The position numbers were made by a program, and so were the translations under genes. The notes under the pieces were generated by a model. It saw only the letters and a program-made list of their open reading frames with translations. It had not been told where the DNA came from and searched no databases. From Atopobium sp. UBA2090 (lineage in GTDB: Bacteria; Actinomycetota; Coriobacteriia; Coriobacteriales; Atopobiaceae): a DNA stretch of 11,434 nucleotides. The first letter of the stretch is position 1. Each line of letters opens with the position of its first letter. Below are positions 6,948 through 11,434 of the stretch, in pieces. The DNA is taken from the NCBI GenBank assembly GCA_002331575.1, contig DCZG01000120.1:824-12257 (forward strand), given 5' to 3'.

Positions 6948-7772
6948 ATGTCAGGCGTCTTCTCAGGCCCCGATCTCATCGATACCTACGGCACGCTGCC
7001 CACGGTGTCGCGGAGCACCGTCATCAAGCCCTCCACCAGCTCGTTTTCCCGCACCGAGTCGATTCCCCTGCATGTGCAGCTCTCGGACATCCTTCGCGAG
7101 AAGATCTACTCCCGCGAGTGGACTCCCGGGCGGCGGATTCCCTCCGAGCATGAGCTCATGGACACCTTCGACTTGAGCCGCGGCACCGTACGTCGGGCCA
7201 TAAGGTCGCTCGTCGACGAGGGGCTTCTCACCCAGGTTCGCGGATCCGGCACCTTCGTGGCCGAGGCCGGCATCTCGCACCCTGCGGGGGAGCGGCCGAT
7301 CTCGTTCGCCGAGTCGCTCCACGAGCAGGGCAAGGACTTCGTGACGCACGTCCTCGTCAAGCAGCGCATGGCCGCCCCTCCCGAGGTGGTCTCGATGCTC
7401 GAGCTTCGTCCCGGCGACCAGGTCATGTACCTCAGGCGCGTCCGCACCGTCGACGGGGAGCCCATCATGTGCCAGGAGGGCTGGAACAGCCTGCGCGAGT
7501 GTCCCGGCCTCTTTGACGTCGACTTCACCAAGGAGGCGGCCTTCGAGGCCGTCGAGCGCTGCTCGGGGAGGAAGATCAAGTCGTCGCACATGCGCTACGT
7601 CGCCCGCGTGGCCGGCAAGGAGCACGGAGACTATCTCGGCTGTGAGGAGTCGTCCCCCGTTCTCCTCCTTGAGCAGGTGATTCGCCTGGATGACGAGACG
7701 CCCATCGAGTGGAGCTTCACCTGGCTCAAGGCGGGTCAGGAAGTGGTGGGCACCGCCGTTCAGCCCTCATAA
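6948..7772 (+). CDS. GntR family transcriptional regulator with UTRA effector domain (HutC subfamily)
   Basis: A 274-residue DNA-binding regulator. The ATG at 6948 has GAGGTG (6936-6941) six bases upstream; a GTG at 6939 is an alternative three codons earlier but would overlap that ribosome binding site. Residues 1-37 are a Ser/Thr-rich extension not usual in the family. Residues about 38-104 are a GntR winged helix-turn-helix (IPLHVQLSDILREKI, then PSEHEL, LSRGTVRRAIRSLVDEGLL and RGSGTFV). Residues about 112-270 are a UTRA domain (LELRPGDQVMYLRRVR, DGEPI, and PIEWSFTWL near the end), which in relatives binds a phosphorylated sugar or similar ligand. It probably controls its own promoter and the isomerase-YjbQ-PTS operon that starts 128 bp downstream on the same strand, with the imported sugar phosphate as a natural inducer. 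The effector itself cannot be read from the sequence. Confidence 0.92.
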   Translation: MSGVFSGPDLIDTYGTLPTVSRSTVIKPSTSSFSRTESIPLHVQLSDILREKIYSREWTPGRRIPSEHELMDTFDLSRGTVRRAIRSLVDEGLLTQVRGSGTFVAEAGISHPAGERPISFAESLHEQGKDFVTHVLVKQRMAAPPEVVSMLELRPGDQVMYLRRVRTVDGEPIMCQEGWNSLRECPGLFDVDFTKEAAFEAVERCSGRKIKSSHMRYVARVAGKEHGDYLGCEESSPVLLLEQVIRLDDETPIEWSFTWLKAGQEVVGTAVQPS

Positions 7773-7802
7773 CATACCGCTGGCTCCCCCAGCTCTCCAC
7801 AA

Positions 7803-7882
7803 AGTTGTCCACCAATCAGTGAACAAGTGGTATCTTTGTCCACAATCACTTCACATGGTTGTATACGAGTCACAAGACAACT
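7803..7882 (+). promoter_or_regulatory. Promoter and operator region of the isomerase-yjbQ-PTS operon
   Basis: A possible sigma-70 promoter is TTGTCC (7836-7841), 17 bp, TTGTAT (7859-7864). Overlapping the -10 is TTGTATACGA (7859-7868), a 9/10 match to TTGTATACAA-type GntR sites and similar to the site upstream of gntR (flanks CATG and AGT are shared). AGTTGTCCAC (7803-7812) with GTGAACAAGT (7819-7828) makes an imperfect inverted repeat. TTGTCCAC occurs at 7805-7812 and 7836-7843, exactly 31 bp apart. AGACAACT lies at 7875-7882. A repressor bound over the -10 would block transcription until an inducer is present. Confidence 0.5.
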
Positions 7883-7900
7883 ACAAGGGAGCAAGGCAAG

Positions 7901-8605
7901 ATGGAGAAGATCGTCCTCAGGCGTCCGTTCTTTGTCGTCAACCCCAAGTCGTACCTGTACGGCGAGGAGCTTCACAAGCTCGCCGCCAAAACCGACGAGC
8001 TCTGCGAGAGGTACGACTTCCAGTCGCTGTTCACCGCCCAGCTCATCGACCTCCCGTGGGTCATCCAGAACTGCCCGCACCTCATCCCCTGCGCCCAGTT
8101 CATGGAGAGCCTGCGCCCGGGGAGGGGCATGGGCCACGTCCTGCCCGAGGCGCTCGCCGCCGCCGGCGTCAAGGCCACCTTCTTGAACCATGCCGAGAAC
8201 CCCATGACGGTGAGCGAGCTCGCGAGGACGATCGAGCGCGCCCGCGAGGTCGGGATTCTCACCTGCGTCTGCGCCGACTCGGTCGAGGAGGCCCGCGCCA
8301 TCGCCGAGCTGCACCCCGACATCATGACCTGCGAGCTCACGAGCCTCATCGGCACCGGCAAGATCGCCGGGGAGGACTACATCCGCACGAGCACCGAGGC
8401 CGTCAAGTCCGTCTCGCCAGAGACGATGGTCCTTCAGGCCGCGGGAATCTCCTCAGGCCAGGACGTCTACGACGCCATCCTCTACGGCGGTGACGCCACG
8501 GGCGGCACCTCTGGCATCGTCGCGGCCGTTGACCCGTTCGCGACCCTCGAGGAGATGTTCGCCGCGCTCGACCGCGTCCGCACCGACATCTCGAAGGAGG
8601 CCTAG
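7901..8605 (+). CDS. Triosephosphate-isomerase-like sugar-phosphate isomerase
   Basis: A 234-residue (beta/alpha)8-barrel enzyme of the triosephosphate isomerase superfamily. The length and layout are closer to the short archaeal-type TIM proteins than to the usual ~250-residue bacterial glycolytic form. Key residues are in place: N14-P15-K16 (the NxK substrate-binding motif), H97 with E99 (NHAE) as electrophile region, E145 as catalytic base, then IGTGK (150-154), and a phosphate-binding GGxxxGGTSG stretch at 196-205. The usual EPPELIGTG or EPVWAIGTG loop is changed to ELTSLIGTG, hinting at a substrate other than glyceraldehyde 3-phosphate. In PTS and polyol gene clusters, paralogues of this type isomerise tetrulose phosphates, so an erythrulose- or related ketose-phosphate isomerase is plausible (inference). 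The ATG at 7901 has AAGGGAG (7885-7891) nine bases upstream. It is the first gene of the operon. Confidence 0.82.
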   Translation: MEKIVLRRPFFVVNPKSYLYGEELHKLAAKTDELCERYDFQSLFTAQLIDLPWVIQNCPHLIPCAQFMESLRPGRGMGHVLPEALAAAGVKATFLNHAENPMTVSELARTIERAREVGILTCVCADSVEEARAIAELHPDIMTCELTSLIGTGKIAGEDYIRTSTEAVKSVSPETMVLQAAGISSGQDVYDAILYGGDATGGTSGIVAAVDPFATLEEMFAALDRVRTDISKEA

Positions 8606-8608
8606 GCC

Positions 8609-9130
8609 ATGGCGGTCTACAAGGGACGCATCGTCGTCGAGACCCTCGAGGGCAAGCCCACCTACATCGACGTCACCTCGCAGGTGCGCGACGTCGTCCG
8701 CGAGAGCGGCATCAAGGAGGGCATCGTCGCGGTCATCTCCCAGCACACCACGTGCGCGGTCTTCACCGAGGAGTTCGACCACGACCACAACCCCAACGGC
8801 GACACCTTCCTCCAGACCGACCTCAACAACGGCCTCCAGAAGGTCTTCCCGGAACAGCACGACTGGACCACCTACAACTATCCCGGCGAGCGCCACTTCG
8901 AGGAGGTCGAGGCGTGGCCCGACGTCGCGTCCTACCTTCCCGGCGGCGACCGCCGTGCGCTCTGGAACGGCGATGCCCACCTGCGCTCGACGCTCATCGG
9001 AGGGAGCGTGACCCTCGAGGTCGAGAATGGCGACCTCCAGATGAACGGGCTCGCGAGTATTTTCTTCGTTGATTACGATCGCACCCGCGAGCGCACACGC
9101 AAGGTCCGCGTCGTCGTGATTGGCGAGTAG
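8609..9130 (+). CDS. yjbQ: YjbQ/UPF0047 family protein, long form
   Basis: A 173-residue member of the YjbQ family. Family signatures are SQHTTCAVF (44-52) and NGDAHLRSTLIGGS (120-133), followed by a C-terminal strand pair ending in RERTRKVRVVVIGE. E. coli YjbQ has been reported to have weak thiamine-phosphate synthase activity, but the physiological role of the family is unsettled. This protein is some 30 residues longer than the usual ~140, with the extra sequence around residues 55-115, rich in His, Asp, Asn and aromatic residues (DHDHNPNGDTF, HDWTTYNYPGERHF). With H46 and H124 these could add to a metal or ligand site (inference). The start at 8609 has a strong AAGGAGG (8594-8600) inside the end of the isomerase gene, whose stop is three bases upstream, so the two are translationally linked. 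Confidence 0.88.
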   Translation: MAVYKGRIVVETLEGKPTYIDVTSQVRDVVRESGIKEGIVAVISQHTTCAVFTEEFDHDHNPNGDTFLQTDLNNGLQKVFPEQHDWTTYNYPGERHFEEVEAWPDVASYLPGGDRRALWNGDAHLRSTLIGGSVTLEVENGDLQMNGLASIFFVDYDRTRERTRKVRVVVIGE

Positions 9131-9151
9131 ACTGTACTCACACCAATTGGG

Positions 9152-9169
9152 CGCACGAATGGTCGTGCG
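9152..9169 (+). other. Intercistronic hairpin between yjbQ and EIIB
   Basis: CGCACGA (9152-9158) and TCGTGCG (9163-9169) form a perfect 7-bp stem with the tetraloop ATGG, ending three bases before the EIIB ribosome binding site. No T-tract follows, so it is unlikely to terminate. It may act as an mRNA processing or stability element that sets expression of the PTS genes apart from the enzymes. Confidence 0.4.
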
Positions 9170-9186
9170 AGAAAGGTAGGCATGTC

Positions 9187-9486
9187 ATGGCCGGAAAGAT
9201 CAAGCACATCCTGCTCTCCTGTGGGTCGGGAATCGTGACTTCCACCATTGCCCGGAAGAAGGTCGAGGAACTTCTCGACTCTCATGGCTACAAGGGCAAG
9301 TACGAGATCACGCAGGTTCCCCTGGCCTCGGCTCCTGAGAAGTCGCGCAACTACGACTTCATCGTCGCAACCTCCATCGCACCGACCGAGCTCCACTGCC
9401 CCTACGTCAACGGCGTGCCCTACCTCATGGGCCGCGGCGTCGACGTCCCCAACGAGCAGATCCTCAAGCTCATGGAGGAGGAGTAG
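9187..9486 (+). CDS. PTS EIIB component, galactitol (Gat) family
   Basis: A 99-residue cytoplasmic phosphocarrier of the phosphoenolpyruvate:sugar phosphotransferase system. It accepts phosphate from EIIA on C12 (motif LLSCGSGIVTSTIA, 10-23) and passes it to the sugar as EIIC moves it across the membrane. The P-loop-like Cys-Gly-Ser-Gly segment followed by a helix (KKVEELL) is typical of GatB and PTS lactose/cellobiose-like IIB folds. Length is normal for a stand-alone IIB. The ATG at 9187 has AAAGGTAGG (9172-9180) six bases upstream. It sits 56 bp after yjbQ and 126 bp before the matching EIIC. The Gat family includes transporters for galactitol, arabitol and other polyols or sugars, so the name does not fix the substrate. 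Confidence 0.92.
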   Translation: MAGKIKHILLSCGSGIVTSTIARKKVEELLDSHGYKGKYEITQVPLASAPEKSRNYDFIVATSIAPTELHCPYVNGVPYLMGRGVDVPNEQILKLMEEE

Positions 9487-9517
9487 CTCTCACTCCGGTA
9501 CCTTTCCCGGCGTGATG

Positions 9518-9543
9518 GCGGGCGCAAACCGCGGAGCGCCCGC
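9518..9543 (+). other. Intercistronic hairpin between EIIB and EIIC
   Basis: GCGGGCGC (9518-9525) and GCGCCCGC (9536-9543) form a perfect 8-bp GC stem with a 10-base loop in the 126-bp gap between the two PTS genes. No T-tract follows. A segment-specific mRNA stability element or a processing site is the likeliest role. The remainder of the gap is A-rich towards the EIIC ribosome binding site (AGGAAGAGGGA, 9602-9612). Confidence 0.4.
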
Positions 9544-9612
9544 ATGTAGCGTCGGGATGCACGAAAAGCACCACCCAAGTCCTGACACGTACCCGAAAGA
9601 AAGGAAGAGGGA

Positions 9613-11010
9613 ATGAATGCCTTTCTCGGCTTCTTCTCATTCATCTCTGGCCTAGGCGTCTCGGTCATGATGCCTATCGTCCTCACGATCCTCGGCTGCT
9701 GCTTCGGGGCCGGCTTCGGAAAGTCGCTGCGCGCTGGTCTCACGGTCGGCGTCGGCTTCATCGGCCTGAACCTCGTCATCAACTCCCTGCTCGGAACCAC
9801 GCTCTCGCCCGCAGTCCAGGTGATGGTCGACCGCTTCGGCCTCTCCCTCACCGTCGTCGACGTCGGCTGGCCTGCCGCCGCCGCCATCGCCATGGGTTCG
9901 GTCGTCGGCACGATCATCATCCCACTGGGCCTCGCCGTGAACATCGTCATGCTGCTCACCAACACGACCCAGACCGTTGACGTCGACATCTGGGACTACT
10001 GGCACTTCGCCTTCACCGGCGCCCTCGTCGCCATCGTCACCGACAGCCTCATGTGGGGCATCATCGCCGCAATCCTGAACATGGTCATCATCATGGTCCT
10101 CGGCGACTACACCGCCCCGCTGGTCGAGGAGTCGCTCAGCATGCCCGGCGTCTCGCTGCCTCACGGCTTCACCACCGCGTACGCGCCCATCGCCATGCTG
10201 TTCAACTGGATCTTCGACAAGATCCCCGGCTTCCGTGACATCGACGTCAACACCGAGACGCTCCAGAAGAAGTTCGGCGTCTTCGGCGAGCCCATGCTCG
10301 TCGGCACCGTGATCGGCCTCGTCATCGGCTGCCTCGCCTACTGGGACCCCGCCGACGTCGCCACGTCGGTCACCAACGTCCTGAAGCTCGCCGTCTCCCT
10401 CGGCGCCGTCCTGGTCCTCATCCCCAAGATGGCAGCCCTGCTGATGGAGGGTCTGCTCCCCATCTCCGATGCCGCCTCCGGCTTCGTCGAGAAGCACTTC
10501 GCCAACCGCGGCAAGATCTACATCGGCCTCGACTCCGCCGTCGGCGTCGGCCACCCCGTCACCCTGGCGATCTCGTTCGTGCTCGTCCCGCTCTGCATCT
10601 TCCTGGCCGTCATCCTGCCTGGCAACAAGGTCCTGCCCTTCGCTGACCTCGCCGTCATCCCCTGGATGTTCGTCCTCATCACCCCGGTCGTTCACAACAA
10701 CGGCTTCCGCGGCATCATCATCGGCATCATCGTCCTGACCATCGGCCTCTACATCGCGACCGACCTCAGCCCGCTCATCACCACCGCGGCGCAGAACGTC
10801 CAGTTCGACATGGGCAGCGCAACCGCCATCTCCTCGATCTGCGACGGCGCCAACCCGCTGACCTGGCTCATCACCCGCGTCGGCACCATCGGCAACGGCA
10901 TCGGCATGATCGCCATCGCCGCCCTGGCCATCGTCCTGGCAGTGTGGAACCGCAAGCGCATCCTCAAGGAGGCCTCCGACCTCCACACCGCCGAGAACGC
11001 CGAGGCGTAG
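9613..11010 (+). CDS. PTS EIIC component, galactitol (Gat) family permease
   Basis: A 465-residue integral membrane permease that binds and translocates the sugar or polyol while EIIB phosphorylates it. The protein is hydrophobic throughout with roughly 10-12 membrane segments, from FFSFISGLGVSVMMPIVLTI at the N-terminus to GMIAIAALAIVLAVW near the C-terminus, and ends in a short charged tail. Features fitting the EIIC-GAT family (PF03611) are the GEPMLVGTVIGLVIG segment, the G305-L-D-S-A-V-G-V-G-H-P315 motif and the VVHNNGFRG block. The length is close to E. coli GatC (about 450). The ATG at 9613 overlaps the A-rich ribosome binding site region directly upstream. Codon use is strongly biased to C-ending codons, suggesting high expression. 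It is the last gene of the operon, followed 40 bp later by a terminator. No EIIA domain is fused to it. Confidence 0.92.
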   Translation: MNAFLGFFSFISGLGVSVMMPIVLTILGCCFGAGFGKSLRAGLTVGVGFIGLNLVINSLLGTTLSPAVQVMVDRFGLSLTVVDVGWPAAAAIAMGSVVGTIIIPLGLAVNIVMLLTNTTQTVDVDIWDYWHFAFTGALVAIVTDSLMWGIIAAILNMVIIMVLGDYTAPLVEESLSMPGVSLPHGFTTAYAPIAMLFNWIFDKIPGFRDIDVNTETLQKKFGVFGEPMLVGTVIGLVIGCLAYWDPADVATSVTNVLKLAVSLGAVLVLIPKMAALLMEGLLPISDAASGFVEKHFANRGKIYIGLDSAVGVGHPVTLAISFVLVPLCIFLAVILPGNKVLPFADLAVIPWMFVLITPVVHNNGFRGIIIGIIVLTIGLYIATDLSPLITTAAQNVQFDMGSATAISSICDGANPLTWLITRVGTIGNGIGMIAIAALAIVLAVWNRKRILKEASDLHTAENAEA

Positions 11011-11050
11011 AGCTCGACCAACCAGCTATTCCGCGGTCATTCGCAACGCA

Positions 11051-11087
11051 CTGGGGCCTGGCACCAACCGTGCGGGCCCCAGCTTTT
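11051..11087 (+). terminator. Rho-independent terminator of the PTS operon
   Basis: The outer stem CTGGGGCC (11051-11058) pairs with GGCCCCAG (11075-11082). An inner GCAC/GTGC stem (11061-11064, 11070-11073) closes a CAACC loop. CTTTTTC follows directly. This is a textbook intrinsic terminator and marks the operon end. Confidence 0.9.
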
Positions 11088-11099
11088 TCGAGGAGGGCA

Positions 11100-11434
11100 A
11101 TGAAGAGGACCTTCGTGTACGAGCCGCCGTTCTATCACATCGAGGTCACGGCCGTCGGCGTGGTCTGCGCGGTGCTTCTCGCCGCCTGCGTCTGGATGGC
11201 GGTCACGGGCGCCGGCCTGGGCACGGAGCTCGCCGTCGTCGTGGGCATCGTCTGCTTCTACCAGGTGTGGAACACGTTCGTCTCGCTGTCGAACCCCGAG
11301 AAGGTCATCGTCGACGATGACGCCGGCACCATCACCTTCTCGGGCTACGGCCGAAGCGACACCTACGTCATCTCGGAGCTCACGACCTTTCTCGTGCGGC
11401 CGTTCCCGAGCTCCGGAAAGACCTACGTGCGCGT
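11100..11434 (+). CDS. Unrecognised small membrane protein, 3' partial
   Basis: The frame is open from ATG 11100 to the end of the window (111 full codons). AGGAGGG (11091-11097) lies very close in front of the ATG; no better start is nearby. After a short N-terminus (MKRTFVYEPPFYHIE) come two hydrophobic segments, residues about 16-36 and 43-58, then a soluble stretch (EKVIVDDDAGTITFSGYGR and onward) with alternating beta-strand character. The shape of two helices followed by a PH-like beta domain is common among small bacterial membrane proteins of unknown function. I do not recognise the family. It lies after the operon terminator, so it is probably a separate transcription unit. Confidence 0.7.
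   Translation, partial: MKRTFVYEPPFYHIEVTAVGVVCAVLLAACVWMAVTGAGLGTELAVVVGIVCFYQVWNTFVSLSNPEKVIVDDDAGTITFSGYGRSDTYVISELTTFLVRPFPSSGKTYVR

Noticed and set aside
7779..7793. A small GCTGG/CCAGC hairpin after gntR as a terminator
   Set aside because: It has only five base pairs and no T-tract. Read-through from gntR into the operon cannot be excluded.
9515..9616. A 33-codon ORF overlapping the EIIC start in an ATGA
   Set aside because: No ribosome binding site precedes it and the peptide is compositionally random. It is mentioned only as a side note to the intercistronic gap.
9652..10986. A 444-codon minus-strand frame opposite the EIIC gene
   Set aside because: Extremely Asp/Glu/Gly/Val-rich with no motifs. 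It is the antisense reflection of a strongly codon-biased permease gene.

Overview
The window is about 65% GC. Its gene content (a BspA-type leucine-rich-repeat surface protein, DUF2142 polytopic membrane proteins, a galactitol-type PTS under a GntR/UTRA regulator) and its codon use suggest a high-GC, host-associated actinobacterium. A Coriobacteriia/Atopobiaceae relative (Olsenella-like) is my best guess. This is an inference from gene style; no rRNA or marker gene is present to settle it.

Left part (1-6780): cell-surface region. The 3' part of a BspA-family surface protein gene runs to 1271 and ends at a 12-bp perfect terminator hairpin. After a 286-bp AT-richer promoter region comes a GT4-type glycosyltransferase gene (1558-2719). 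It carries a single-base frameshift at a C4G4 run near 2273-2280, so it is either a pseudogene or a sequencing error. Convergent with it, on the minus strand, are two tandem paralogous DUF2142 membrane proteins (4747-6651 first in transcription, then 2756-4660). Each is exactly 634 residues from the chosen start. They are nearly identical in the membrane core but clearly diverged in the first large loop. An extended -10 promoter on the minus strand near 6729-6737 probably drives the pair. Together these genes look like machinery for building or decorating a cell-envelope glycan.

Right part (6780-11090): a regulated sugar-uptake operon. A divergently placed GntR/UTRA regulator (6948-7772) is followed by a promoter and four same-strand genes: a triosephosphate-isomerase-like sugar-phosphate isomerase (7901-8605), a long YjbQ/UPF0047 protein (8609-9130), PTS EIIB of the Gat family (9187-9486) and PTS EIIC of the Gat family (9613-11010). 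They end at a strong rho-independent terminator (11051-11087). Both the gntR promoter and the operon promoter carry TTGTAYAC and AGTTGTC motifs, which points to GntR control of both. The likely logic is that EIIBC imports and phosphorylates a polyol or short sugar, and the TIM-like enzyme isomerises the resulting phosphate. The EIIA, any dehydrogenase or aldolase and the true substrate are not in the window. This GntR-isomerase-YjbQ-EIIB-EIIC combination is the best candidate here for an undescribed pathway.

Right edge (11100-11434): the 5' part of an unrecognised small two-helix membrane protein.
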